Assembly: GCF_036884655.1 (NCBI RefSeq)
Contig: NC_088356.1
Location: 13,664,501-13,728,500 of the forward strand
DNA length: 64,000 nt
Direction of reading: 5' to 3'
DNA from: Musa acuminata AAA Group
Taxonomy: Eukaryota > Streptophyta > Magnoliopsida > Zingiberales > Musaceae
In this document: in pieces, positions 22,837 through 35,035 of the stretch
How the letters are laid out: every line of letters starts with the position of its first letter
Numbering within the stretch: the stretch's first letter is position 1
Made by a program: the position numbers and the translations under genes
Notes under the pieces: model-generated
What the model saw: only the letters and a program-made list of their open reading frames with translations
Told to the model about the DNA's origin: nothing
Database searches by the model: none

Positions 22837-24420
22837 ATGGCTTACGTCGAAAACCAAAAGGGCCATTCTATTACATGTCCACCCATGTTTAATGGGACGG
22901 ACTACACCTATTGAAAGACCCGAATGAGTATCTTTCTTATTTCTATGGACTTTGAACTTTGGAATCTTGTCGAGAATGGTTTTTCGAAGTCTTCTCTTCC
23001 AATGATCGATTGGAATGATTTGGAGAAGAAGGCTTTCGCTCTTAATGCAAAGGCTATGAATGCCTTATTTTGTGCACTTGATAAAAACGAGTTTAATCGT
23101 GTTTTGATTTGTGAAACCGCATTTGATATTTGGCACACACTCGAAGTGACTCATGAAGGCACAAGTAGAGTGAAAGAGTCAAAAATCAATCTTTTGTTAC
23201 ACTCTTTCGAACTTTTCCGGATGAAACCGAGTGAGACTATTGGCGACATGTTTACCCGTTTCACGGATGTCGTCAACGGTCTAAAAGGACTCGGAAAAAG
23301 TTTTTCGGATTTTGAGCTCGTAAATAAGATTCTAAGATCCCTTCCTAAGAGTTGGGATCCTAAAGTCACTGCTATTCAAGAGGCGAAAGATCTAAACAAC
23401 TTCCCTTTTGAAGAACTAATTGGGTCATTAATGACCTACGAGATGACTTGCAAAGCTCATGAAGAGCAAGAAGACATCATTCCAAAGAACAGGAAGGATA
23501 TGGCACTTAGAACTTTGGAAGACCACTTGAAAGAAAACTCAAGTAATGAGGACTATGACGATGACTTGGCACTTCTAACAAGAAAATTTTAAAAATTCAT
23601 TAAAAGAAACAAGATTAAGAATGACACTAAAAATAAACTTGAACCCAAGAAGGACCAAGTTATTTGCTATGAGTGCAAAAAGCCGGGACACTACAAGAGT
23701 CATTGTCCCCAAGCCAAAAAGAGAACAACAAAGAAGAAGGCGCTCAAAGCAACATGGGATGATTCGAGCGCGTCCGAAGAAGAGGAGTCCAACACCGAGC
23801 AAGTTGCTCATTATGCCTTAATGGCCATCGGAGAGGAGGTAACAAATTTATTAGATGCAGATTTATCTTTCGATGAATTATTAAATGCCTTCCCTGACTT
23901 ATTTGATGAATGCAAGATTATCAATAGAAAATATAAATTGCTAAAAAAGGAGCATGATAGTCTTACTTGTGATTTTGATAAGTTAAAAACTGAATATCAT
24001 GATAGTTTAGATCCATGCATCAAATGCCATGATCTAAAAACTCTCCAAAAAGAAAACTTGCTACTTAAAGACACCTTGAAGAAATTCGAGGTTGGTAGCA
24101 AGTCATTAAACATGATCCTTGCAAACAAGGGTCACATTCCAAAAAGGAGTGGAATTGGATTTGTGAGAAGTTCTCACCAAAATCCAACGACCTTCATAAA
24201 AGGCCCCATCTTACATGTTCAACACCAAACCAAATGCAACTTTTGTTGCAAACTTGGACACAATACGCACTATTGTCCATTCAAGAAAATTAGTCCAAAC
24301 AAATTGATTTGGGTTCCTAAAGGAACCATGATAAATTCTATGCAACATGATAGACAATGTAGATCCATCTTTGAGGCACCCAAAAGCAAATGGGTACCTA
24401 AAAATCATCCTTTCTTGTAG
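22837..24420 (+). pseudogene. SIRE-type gag of element C (near-intact, stops at three codons)
   Basis: The start was chosen at the ATG in AGAGAGATGGCT after the primer binding site. The single frame runs through a copia gag N-terminus, a UBN2-type capsid region, a zinc knuckle with intact C-x2-C-x4-H-x4-C (CYECKKPGHYKSHC, about 23,665-23,706), an acidic linker, a coiled, Lys/Glu-rich region, and a second CCHC-like motif (CNFCCKLGHNTHYC, about 24,235-24,277). In-frame stops are TGA at 22,912-22,914 (a Trp position), TAA at 23,590-23,592 (a Lys position) and TAG at 24,418-24,420. All later blocks stay in the same frame, so gag and pol were one continuous frame, as in SIRE/Maximus. Confidence 0.88.
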
Positions 24421-27400
24421 AAACCCACACCATCGCAAGCTAGGAGCAAGAGATGGTACCTTGATAGTGGATGCTCAAGGCATATGACCGGAGATCCATC
24501 TCAATTCTCTAAGCTCACTAGCATAGACGAAGGCTATGTCACCTTCGGAGACAACAACAAGGGTAAAATCATTGGCAAAGGAACCATAGGTAACAAATCC
24601 AACTTCTTTATTGAAGATGTTTTGTTAGTTGATGGTTTAAAACATAACCTCTTGAGCATTAGTCAATTATGTGATAAAGGATACACTGTCAAATTCGAAT
24701 CTAATGCTTGCATCATTGAAAAACCACATAAAAACATGTCTATGATTGCATTAAAACAAAATAACGTATACACTATTGACATCAATGATTTGTGTAATGA
24801 AATATGTTTTTCGGTTTTGAATGAGGATGCTTGGCTATGGCATAGAAGATTAGGTCATGCTAGCATGAAACTAATCACTCAAATATCATCCAAAGAACTT
24901 GTAAGAGGAATTCCTCATATCAAGTTCATCAAAGATAATGTATGTGATGCTTGCCAATTAGGTAAACAAATTAAGGGTAGTTTCAAAACTAAGAATCAAA
25001 TAAGAACCTCTAGGCCCTTACAATTGATCCATATGGACTTGTTTGGACCAATCTCTACATCGAGTCTAGGAGGTAGCAAATACGCCTTTGTCATTGTTGA
25101 TGACTATAGCAGATATACATGGACCTACTTCTTAAAACAGAAAAATGAATGCTTTAGATATTTTACCAAGTTTTGTAAACTTGTTCAAAATGAGAAGGGT
25201 TCTATGATTTCGTCAATTAGAAGTGATCATGGAATTTCAAAACCATGATTTCCAAGAATTCTGTGAACTCAATGGATACAACCATAATTTCTCTACTCCA
25301 AGAAATCCTCAACCAAATGGGGTAGTAGAAAGAAAAAATCAAAATTTACAAGAAATAGCAAGAACCATGTTGAATGAACATAGCCTACCCAAATACTTTT
25401 GGGCCGAAGCCATAAACACTGCATGCTATATTTTGAATAGAGTTCTAGTAAGACCCTTACTCACCAAAACTCCTTATGAGTTATGGAATAACAAAAAACC
25501 CAATGTTTCATATTTTAAAGTCTTTGGGTGTAAGTGTTTTATCTTGAATGAAAAGGATAACTTAGGAAAATTTGATGCTAAATCCGATGAAGGAATCTTT
25601 CTTGGTTATTCTTCGGTTTCTAAAGCTTTTCGTATCTTCAATAAAAGAACTTTAATTATTGAAGAATCCATTCATGTTGTTTTCAATGAGATTTCCGAAA
25701 TTAGGAAAAATGATCTTGATGATGATGTTAATTTTGATTCTTTGAATTTAAATGAAACCCCGTCTCCAACTAGCAACTTGGATGCATCCATTTCCCAGAT
25801 TTCCTTACCCAAGGATTGGAAGTATGTAGATGCTCATCCTAAGGAGCTAATCTTAGGAGACACATTAAAGGGGGTTCAAACACGATCTTCTCTTAAAAAT
25901 TTTTGTGCCAACGCCGCTTTTCTCTCCCAAATTGAACCCAAATGTGTTGATGAAGCCATGAAAGATTATTCATGGATTATCGCAATGCAAGATGAATTGA
26001 ATCAATTTGAGAGAAATGAGGTGTGGACGCTTGTTTCTAGGCCAAATGACCATTTAGTTATTGGTACTAAATGGGTCTTTAGAAACAAGCAAGATGAAAA
26101 TGGTATCGTGGTTAGAAACAAGGCTAGATTAGTGGCCAAAGGTTTCAACCAAGAAGAAGGTATCGATTACGAAGAAACCTTCGCTCCTGTGGCTCGATTA
26201 GAAGCCATAAGGATGCTCCTTGCCTACGCCAGTAGTAATAATTTTAAGATGTTTCAAATGGATGTTAAATGTGCTTTTCTTAATGGCTTTATTTCTGAAG
26301 AAGTCTATGTTGAACAACCTCCTGGATTTGAAAATAATAGTCTCCCTAATCATGTGTTTAGATTAACTAAAGCTCTCTATGGTTTAAAATAAGCTCCAAG
26401 GGCTTGGTATGAGAGACTTAGTTATTTTCTTATTGAAAATAATTTCATAAAAGGAAAGGTTGATACTACATTATTCATAAAGAACTTTGAAAATAATTTT
26501 CTCATTGTTCAAATTTATGTTGATGATATTATCTTTGGTTCTACGAATGAATCCCTCTATGAATCTTTTGCTAAAACTATGAGTCTTGAATTCGAAATAA
26601 GTTTAATGGGAGAGTTAACATTCTTCTTAGGTTTACAAATCAAACAACTAAGCAATGGCATCTTTATTAGTCAAACTAAATATGCTATGAATTTACTAAA
26701 GAAGTTTAATATGAATAACTCAAAAGCTATTAACACTCCTATGAGCACCTCCACTAAGTTAGAAATTGATGTAAGTGGAGAAAGCTTCGATAAAAAAACT
26801 TATAGGGGTATGATAGGAAGTTTACTTTACCTCACTGCAACTAGACCAGACATCATGTTCAGTGTAGGACTTTGTGCTAGATTTCAATTAAACCCTAAGA
26901 TATCTCATCTCAAAGCAGTTAAAAGAATACTCAGATATCTTAATGGTACCACAAATCTAGGATTATGGTACCCAAAATCAGAGAATCTTGAGTTAATTGC
27001 TTATGCTGATGCGGACTTTGCTGGCTGTAGATTAGATAGAAAAAGCACATCAGGAACATGTCAATTCTTAGGACATGCCCTTATTTCCTGGTCATCTAAG
27101 AAACAAAACTCGGTTGCACTATCGACAACCGAAGCTGAATATATTGCAGCAAGTGCATGCTGTGCACAAGTTGTATGTATGAAATATACCTTAGAAGATT
27201 ATAAAGTTCATCTTAAAAATATTCCCATTAAATGTGATAACACAAGTGCAATATGCTTAACAAAGAACCCTATACAACACTCAAGAACAAAACATATTGA
27301 TATTAGACATCATTTTATACGAGATCATGTTACTAATCGTGATGTAATTATAGAGTTCATTGATACTAAACATCAACTAGCCGATATTTTTACAAAACCT

Positions 27401-27466
27401 CTAAGTGAAGAACAATTTGATTTTATAAGAAGAGAATTAGGAATGTTGATATGTCCGAATACTTAA
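24421..27466 (+). pseudogene. SIRE-type pol of element C (protease, integrase, RT, RNase H)
   Basis: Order PR-IN-RT-RH defines Ty1/copia. The protease catalytic DSG is at 24,463-24,471 (WYLDSGCSRHMTGD). The integrase zinc finger (HRRLGH then CDAC) is at about 24,841-24,955. The first catalytic Asp (HMDLFGP) is at 25,036. The VVERKN glutamate block comes after a frameshift at about 25,225-25,248. RT has VKCAFLNG and YVDD at 26,516-26,527, with an in-frame TAA at about 26,390 where CAA (Gln) is expected. RNase H has ADADFAG and TTEAEY and ends DIFTKPL before the stop at 27,464. Apart from one frameshift and one stop it is readable. Confidence 0.9.
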
Positions 27467-28264
27467 ACTAGTTAAAATTACTTTTCGGACTTTATTGAAT
27501 GATCAAATCACTTGATTGCCATGTGTTGAAATGTTTTGATTTTTGTAGCATAATCTTGTCCGGATGCATGAAAGAATTCATCTCATTTTCGGACTCGCTT
27601 AACAGCTGGAATGACAAAAGTCAAACACACTCTTATGAAAAATATTCTTTCGAAATGGATTTGATAAAATGACTTTCCTCCTTCATGCACAAAGAATTAT
27701 AACATACAAGGAGAATAAGTATTCAAAGCATTATACTTATCATGCCTTCCTTTATATGCTTGATAACTTGCTTATATTGTTCTCTTGGTATCACATCTAC
27801 CATGCTTTTTGTTGATGACAAAGGGGGAGAAATATATGAATTGATTTGATGCTATAAACACTGATGCTATGATTATGCCATGCCTGCATCATCAAGAGAT
27901 ATATGAAAAGATGCCATGCAACACTTGCTAAAATATAAGAAATGTGTGCATCATATAATGATATCAAAATCTTACTTCACAGCTTTACATGTTGATATCT
28001 TACAAAGACATGAATTGCTACTATTACCATCATTCAAACTTGTAATGTAAAATTTGAAAATGAATGTCAATCCTTGACATCATCTTCCAAGAGATACATC
28101 ATGATAGGAATCATGATGGGAATATTGATAAGTTTAAATGATTTTAACTTATCAATATGTCTCTTGAATTTATAAGGTTTTAAATTCAAGAATGACTTAT
28201 CTCAAGTATGGCATATAGATAGGGGGAATTAAGGTTAACTCCATTATCAATTGATTGTCATCAT
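27467..28264 (+). other. Non-coding 3' tract of element C
   Basis: No ORF above noise and no env-like gene. It has a GATGACAAAGGGGGAGAA motif at 27,813-27,832 and inverted words around GATAAGTTTAA...TTAACTTATC at 28,127-28,156. A decayed copy of the palindromic block lies at 28,200-28,250. It aligns with parts of the longer K and H tracts. Confidence 0.65.
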
Positions 28265-28279
28265 AAAAAAGGGGGAGAT
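28265..28279 (+). promoter_or_regulatory. Polypurine tract of element C
   Basis: AAAAAAGGGGGAGAT directly before the 3' LTR. Confidence 0.9.
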
Positions 28280-30043
28280 TGTTGAATCTCGGATTTTGAT
28301 GATGAAGTCAATTGTCATTTGTTGTCTAATCTATGTGTTGAGATAAGTGTTCAGGATTAACTACGATGAAAGTAAGACATGCAGCAGGAGTTGCGCCGGA
28401 GTCATGACAATGATCACGTTGGGAGTTCAAAAGCTCGACGGAAGTTCGGACAATCGTCGGAGGTTCTGCGGGAACAAATCCGAGAAGTCCAGAAGCTTGC
28501 CAAAGAAGCTCGTCGGAACTTGCCAAGTGGATCGTCGTAAGTCCAGGAGTTTGCCGGAAGTCCGCAGAAGCATCACCGAGGGTTCATCGGATGATCGAAA
28601 GAAGTTCGCCGGAAACTCGCCGGAAGAAGCGATTGACGCAGCGGAGCAAGCTGCAGAAATTGTCTTAGGATTTATCGTAGTTAGCACTAATAATTAAGTT
28701 GAAAATGGGAGGTGATCCCATTAGCTTCATCTTGGGGCAATTGGGCCCTTGAAAAACCCAAATTGGGCCGAATAGATCAACCCATTCGGACCCTGGTTGC
28801 TGTGGGAGGTGCAACCGCCCAAGCCAGGAGGTAGCACCGCTTGGGCTAAGTCTCCCAGGGAGACTGGGCGGTGCAACCGCCCTAGCCAGGAGGTGCAACC
28901 GCCTGGGCTCAGTCTCCGAGCGAGATTGGGCGGTGCAACCTCTCCTGACAAGAGGTGGCACCGCCTGAGCTCAAGTTTCGAGCTCTGCTAGGCGGTGCAA
29001 CCGCCCCAGTCAGGAGGTGCAACCGCTTGAGCTCGGTCTTCGAGCTCTGGCAGAGAGGTGCAACCGCCCCTGACAGAGGTGGCACCGCCCAGAGGCTTAG
29101 TCTTTGAGCTCTGCCAGGCGGTGCAACCGCCCCAGTCAGGAGGTACAACCGCCTGATCCCGGAATTCCAAGAATTGACAGTTTTGAGCTCCAAAATTGAA
29201 CTGGGTTGGGGCCTATAAATACCCCACCCATTCAGCACTGAAATGAAGAACTAACACTCTAAAATCTTGATATCTTTCTGTGATTCTTAGAGCTCGAAAC
29301 TGTTGTAAAGATCAAAAGTTCTCCTCCTTCTGTTCTTTAAAGTTTGAGTTGTAAAGAGAGGAGAGAAAACTTCTGTAAGGGTTGTCTCCTAAGCCCGTCA
29401 AAAGGAGTGAATCTGTAAAAGGGTGGTTGGCCTTCGCCTATTGAAGGAAGGCCTCTAGTTGACGTCGTTGACCTCATCGGTGGAGGAAGCCAAAAGTGGA
29501 GTAGGTCAAGATTGACCGAACCACTCTAAATCTCGGTTTGCATTTCCTTTGAGCATTTTACCTTCACTGCAAACTTCTCAATAGCTTACTGCCTTCTGCG
29601 ATTTTACGAACAAGTTTCTAAGTTCAGAACTTTCCGAATATGTGTTTAGACGTAAATCGGCTTTTCTCGTACGATCATCATATTTCAGTTTATGTTTACG
29701 TTTTGATTTCAATCATAACTGTTTACTGCCTTCTGCGATCTTACGAATAAGTTTCTAAGTTCAGAACTTTCTAAATATGCGTTTAGACGTAAATCGACTT
29801 TTATCGTACGAACGTCGCATTTCAGTTTGCGCTTGTATTCTGCTTTCCATCATAAACTGCAAACTGCCTTCGTAGATCTACTTTAACGTTATCTCGCTTA
29901 ATCTCAAGTTAAAGTAATCTTAGAATCGGCTTTCACATCGAAATCGTTTTTATCGAACGAACGCATCTTTCGTTTTAATCGCTGAAAAATTTCCGCTGCA
30001 CTAATTCACCCCCCCCCCCCTCTTAGTGCTCTTGATCCTAACA
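28280..30043 (+). repeat. 3' LTR of element C
   Basis: 1764 bp from TGTTGAATCTCGG to CCTAACA. It has a dyad array at 28,800-29,155, a TATA box at 29,214-29,221 and a long C-run at 30,009-30,020. TSD ATAAT follows. Confidence 0.93.
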
Positions 30044-30072
30044 ATAATCTCTAGGATATTAGATAGATGAGG
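30044..30072 (+). repeat. LTR fragment of copia element D (segment 2)
   Basis: After the ATAAT duplication this short piece (CTCTAGGATATTAGATAGATG) continues segment 1 and matches the reverse complement of the E LTR near 44,440-44,460. It is cut by the solo LTR. Confidence 0.75.
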
Positions 30073-31716
30073 TGTTAGGAACGAGTCGGCACTAAGAGGG
30101 GGGGAGCGGGGGTGGGGGTTGGGGGGGGGGGTGGGTGGGGGTGAATTAGTGCAGTGGTAAAAATGTCGGTTTCGTAAAATCTTCGTACGACTACAACCGA
30201 TCTCAGAAGGTGTTTACTTGAAAGCATATGCGAGCGTAGGCATAGTAAAAGCACAGTAAGAAGGAGAGGCAGTTTGCTATAAAAGTAAATTGCTCAAAGT
30301 AAATGCAAACCGAGTTAATAGTAGTTCGATTGTCGTGACCTACATCCACTCCCGATTCCTCCTCCGTCGAGGCCACCAGCATCCACTATCAGTCTTCCTT
30401 CAATAAGTAAAGACCAACCACCTTTTACAGCTCTTTCTTCTTTTACCGGATTCAGGAGATAACCCTTACACCCCCACTTACTTCTCTCTCAAACTATTCT
30501 AACACTTAGAACTTTGAGAGGAGTTCACATGAGATTATAGTAGTGTTTCTTTCTTTTTTTACTCTCAATACTTATGTTAATTAACCAGGGATGAGAGGGA
30601 TATTTATAGGCCTCAAGTTGATTTAAACTTGGAGCCTAAAAATATCTCATCCCGGGTTTCCTAGGTATGGGCGGTACCACCGCTAGTGTCAGTCTGACAC
30701 TAACACTACATTGGGCGGTACCACCGCTTAACAGGGGCAATGCCATCGCCTGATAGGGGTGGTGCCACCGCCTGGCACCCTGCCATTGGGCGATACCACC
30801 GCCCAGTCTGGGCTGTACCACTGTCTACAACCTCTCGGAGACTGTGTTTGGGCAGTACCACCGCTTGACATAGTCTCGGAGACTGTGCCACGATGGTGTC
30901 ACCTCTTGGATCATTGTTTGGGCCTTTTCATTGGGCCCAATACAGTTCATACATGGGCCCAACTGGCCCCTAATTAGGTTGGCCTAATTCCAATCCCAAT
31001 TATGTACTAATTACGAATTCTAAGACATTTACTAAGTTAAACAAGTCCATAAGTCTAGTTTCTTCCAACAAGCTTTCGGCGAACTTCCGGTGAACATCCG
31101 TCGAACTCTCGGCAATGCTCCGATGGACTTCCGACAAGCTCCTGGACTTCACTACGATCTTCTTGGCGAGTTCCGATGAGCTTTTTCGGCAAGCTCCTAG
31201 ACTTCTCGATTAATTTCGGTAGAACTTCTGACGAACTCTCGAACTTCCAATGAAATCACGTTCTTGACTCCGAGACTTCATTTTGCATTATGCCTTGCTA
31301 TTGTAGTTAATCCTGCACACATAAAATACACTTCGATCTAGAAAATTATTACTAAGCATGAATCATGTTGTCCGGCATGTCATTGGTCCATCGACGCTTC
31401 ATTCGATTCTTCAGCGCATCGTCCTCTCTTGCAGCCTATTGCCCAATCGGCCAGTTGACCTCCGCAACTCCAATATCCTTGGAGTAATATCTGCTCTTCT
31501 TAGCCCGATGCCTGAAACCATGGCCAAAGCCTTCTATCGATACGTCGACCGATCCTCTATTGTGACTTCCAATCTTCTGAAATGTTTCTCTAGCCCAACA
31601 TAATTCTTCCTGCTTTAATTGTCTCTCCCTGATTGAATTATCTTACATCACTCAAAATACATATTCAATCATAAATACTATCAATTGGTTTCATCATCAA
31701 AATCCGAGATTCAACA
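30073..31716 (-). mobile_element. SIRE-type solo LTR (minus strand) in D
   Basis: One LTR of 1644 bp, TGTTAGGAACGAG to GATTCAACA, with perfect TSD TGAGG (30,068-30,072 and 31,717-31,721). No internal region. It has a minus-strand TATA box at 30,601-30,608 and GGTACCACC dyads at 30,665-30,870. The usual G-run near its start has expanded (30,097-30,150). Confidence 0.93.
30097..30150 (+). repeat. Expanded G-rich tract
   Basis: Many runs of four or more G separated by one or two bases. It lies about 25 bases inside the solo LTR end, where other SIRE LTRs have a single G-run. It meets the usual G-quadruplex pattern by eye. Confidence 0.7.
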
Positions 31717-34072
31717 TGAGGGACTATAGATATATGATAACTGAGGAAAGACATGTTCAATGGATTGGATTCACCTATATCATTTAGGTCTTGTAGCGTA
31801 GTGGCCTAGTACGTCCACAATCGATGAGTCGAGTAAATTATTATGGAGATGATGATTCACTGAGCCAGAAGGAGTTCTGATAGGTATGACTCATGGCTAG
31901 CTTAATATTGGTCCTAGAGGATCATACACATTTGGTAGGTGTTGCGACAAGTAAAGGTTCGGATATAAGATATCTGCTAGAGCCCCTATTTTATTGGATA
32001 CCCAATAAGTCCTTGAATTATTAGATCCTATCGATGAGATCTAATAAGAGCCAATAAGAGATTATTAGGTAGAGATCCACTAATCTAAGAGGCTTGAGTA
32101 TTTGGATAAAGATCCAATACCCAATATGGCAGGATCCATTAGGGTTAAGTTGATAAGGGTCCTCTATAAATAGGAGGGAACCAAAGGGCCATAGGTTAGG
32201 CTTTTTGACTACTATCTCCTATTCTCCTCTCCCCCTCTCCTCTTTAGCTAGCAATCTCTATTTTGGGTGTGTGGATAGTAAGAAGGGGTAGCCCCTTCTT
32301 GATTGCATGTTATGCACGAAGAGGAGATTTGGGCAATGATTTGAGGAGTGTCTTCGTTGCCCTTGCCATGTGGATCACCACTAGAGAGGAAGATAGTTGA
32401 CATCTTTCATCCTCTTCTATAGATCTATAGAAATTTAGGGATATACGATCTCCCTAGGTAACATAATTTCTCTTGTATGCACGGTTTTTCGGTTTCGCGG
32501 GTTTTTGCGTACCAATTTTTGCACAACAATAAAACCTTCTTTTCTAGCAAAATTTCTAAGATTTTTAGTTTTTGTTCTTCTGCTACACATTTAATGCTAC
32601 TCTTAGCCAAAGCATGGTAGAGCCCCTGTAGCCATGGATTCCTAGCTGCAAGGGGCACCTCACCCTAGCCGCCTAAGAGACCCTAGCGGCTAGGACTCCT
32701 GGCCGCATGGGGCAAGGAGGTGGCCAATTTTCCTGGCCACCCAAGGCTGCCCTATAGCTAGGTTTTCCTAGCTACAAGGGACTCCTTCATGGCTAGAGTT
32801 TCCTAGCTACATAAGATAGCATAAAGGCATAGGATTCCTGGCCTCAAGGGAGTACCTACTGGCTAAGGTTTACTAGTCGCATAAGGGACTACTTGCCTTG
32901 TGGGGCACCCTATTGTAAGATTCCCAAAATACTATAGAATAATAAATTTAATAGTTTAATTTATTATTCTATAGTTTAATTCATTATGGAGATAATAATT
33001 CACTAAGCCAAAAGGAGTTCTGACAGGCATGACTTACAACCAACTCGATATTGGGCCCAAAGGGTCATACACATACGATAGATATTGTGATAAGTAGAGG
33101 TTCAGATATGAGATATCTGCCAAAGCTTGTATCTTATTGGATATCCAATAAGCCCCTAAATTATTGAATCCTATGGATGAGATTCAATAAGAAACAATGA
33201 GAGATTATTAGATAGAGATCCACTAATCTAAGATACTTGGGTAGTTGAATGGAGATCCAATACCCAATAGGGCAGAATCCATTATGGTTAAGCTAATAGG
33301 GGACCTCTATAAATAGGAGGGAACCAATGGTTTATAGGCTAGAGCTTTTTTGGGTTGCCTCTCCTATTCTCTTACCCTTCTCCTCCTTAAATAGTAGCCT
33401 TGGAGTTTTGAGGAGCATCGTCGCGGCCCTATAGTGTGGATCATCGCTAGAGAGGAGGACACTTGACCTCCTTCACCCTCTCCTATAGATCTGTAAGGAT
33501 TCAGGGATATATGATCTCCCTAGGTAACACAATCTTTAATATACGTAGTTTTTTGTTTTACGAATTTTGTGCACTAATCTTCACACGACAACGAATACAT
33601 ATTTGGGAAATTGGGAATTTTGTTTTATGTCTTTCCTCTACACATGTGATGTCGCCCCTAGATATCCCAATAGTACCCAATAGGGCATGATCCATTAGGG
33701 TTAACTAGGGACCGCTATAAATAGGAGGGAGCTAAAGACCCATAGGTTGGGGCTTCTAGGTGCCACCTTTGATTCTCTTCTCCCCTTCTCTTCCTTAGAT
33801 AGTAGGCATGGAGATTTGAGGAGTGTTGTTGTAGCCCTACTTTATGGATCACTATTAGAGATGAGGACACTTGACCTCCTTTATCCTCTCTAACAGATCT
33901 ACAGGGATTCAAGGATATACAATCTCCCTAAGTAAAATACAACTATCTCAAACATAGTTTTATATGTTGTAAGTTTTGCGCACCAATCTTCACACGATGA
34001 CGAACACCTTTTGGGAAATTTAGGATTTTTGTTTTCTATTCTTCCGTTGCGCATGTGATGTCACTAATAGAT
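31717..34072 (+). repeat. LTR region of copia element D (segment 3), three tandem partial copies
   Basis: Starts with the TGAGG duplication and continues D's LTR. Copy 1 (about 31,722-32,590) spans TATA box to near the LTR end. Copy 2 (about 32,975-33,660) restarts at ATTATGGAGATAATAATTCAC. Copy 3 (about 33,665-34,072) restarts at CCCAATAGGGC. TATAAATA boxes with GGAGGGA downstream lie at 32,165, 33,308 and 33,716. Between copies 1 and 2 is a GC-richer block. The end of copy 3 is split by chromovirus M. Confidence 0.8.
32590..32930 (+). repeat. Degenerate GC-rich repeat block in D's LTR region
   Basis: Recurring GGCTAGGATTCCTGGCCGCAAGGGG-like words every ~35-50 bases (for example near 32,640, 32,690, 32,720, 32,760, 32,800, 32,830). 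They are made of TAGC/GCTA and CCTAGC palindromic cores. No ORF of note. Confidence 0.6.
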
Positions 34073-34466
34073 TGATAGAACCCTTACAGATTCTAAACTT
34101 GGGGTTGATCTCTTTAGGGGATTGGCCTCCTTGGAACTCTATAGGGGTTCCTCTCTCCAAGTTGCTGCTCAAAGGTTGCAGAAAAGATTCATCTATTACT
34201 TATTAAAAGAGGAGGAATACATGGCTATTTATAGGGCTTCTAAACCCTAACTCCTAATAGGACTCCTACTCAAGACTCCTACTTCTAACCAACTCCTAAT
34301 AGGACTCCTACTCAAGACTCCTATTCCTTTACAACTCATAATTCTTCTCTAAGAAACATCCTCCTAACCCTAGCCGACCTCTTTACCTCTTTAATAGGGG
34401 TCAGCTTATGTAGGTTTTACATGAATGTCTCTCTCAATTAGGACTCTCCTAGCTAGAGTCCTAACA
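34073..34466 (-). repeat. 3' LTR of element M
   Basis: Pairs with 39,181-39,561. It contains short direct repeats of AATAGGACTCCTACTCAAGA at about 34,255-34,325, of which the right LTR has one fewer, explaining most of the length difference. Confidence 0.92.
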
Positions 34467-34482
34467 GACCTGTCCTCTTCAA
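34467..34482 (-). promoter_or_regulatory. Polypurine tract of element M
   Basis: On the minus strand GAAGAGGACAGGTC lies immediately before the LTR start. It is less pure than usual. Confidence 0.6.
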
Positions 34483-34489
34483 ATCAGCC

Positions 34490-34969
34490 TTGTCCTCGAG
34501 GCTGATGATTCATAAATTCTGAGAATTTGATCTTCAAGTCGTCATAATTCTCCCAAGTAGCATCTTCTGTTTGTAGGTTCACCCACTGTATTAGCACTTC
34601 AGTAGTGGGTCGTCGTCATCGAGTCATGATCCATCGATCAATAATGACACTTGGCTGGGTCTGGAGTTCTCATTGGGTAGTCATATTTGGTGGGTGGCTT
34701 TGAGCTATCTCCAAGCACCTATTTATAATTTTCATCTGGCCGTCGGTTTGTGAGTGATATGCCATACTCCTTTTCAATTTAGTACCCTACATATGGAATA
34801 ACTTTGTCCAAAATCTGCTCATGAAGATGCAAGTAGAATTTGTCATAAGCACAATGTGACCCTTATAGCGCAATTCTTTTGAATCCCAATTGTAATGAGC
34901 CACGGAGCTTGGTGCTTCCTCCAATTTTTTTATTATCTTACTGGTCTCTGGATCTTTCTGCCATTCCAT
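34490..34969 (-). pseudogene. Integrase C-terminal part and chromodomain remnant, element M
   Basis: On the minus strand a block KGHIVLM (about 34,845-34,865) jumps to FMSRFWTKLFH and then, after a stop, GTKLKRS and AYHSQTDGQ. The integrase zinc finger and the first two catalytic residues are therefore deleted. A chromodomain-like end (VLIQWVNLQ, ATWENYDDLK) lies at 34,525-34,600. Non-functional. Confidence 0.78.
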
Positions 34970-35035
34970 CTTAATATCCTCAAGGAAATCACTAGTCGGA
35001 AGTGAAACGGTCGAAAATTCAACTTGCTCGGGTAG

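Larger units (their letters stand above)
9984..30043 (+). mobile_element. SIRE/Maximus-type copia element C, interrupted by K
   Basis: A plus-strand Ty1/copia element with 5-bp TSD ATAAT at 9979-9983 and 30,044-30,048. Its 5' LTR is split by element K. Without K the LTRs are about 1761 and 1764 bp. Between them are a primer binding site, one long gag-pol reading frame with four in-frame stops and one frameshift, an 800-bp non-coding tract and a polypurine tract. It is the best-preserved coding copy in the window. Confidence 0.93.

Noticed and set aside
27467..28264. Possible env-like ORF downstream of SIRE pol
   Set aside because: No open frame of meaningful length in C, F, G, H or K tracts.
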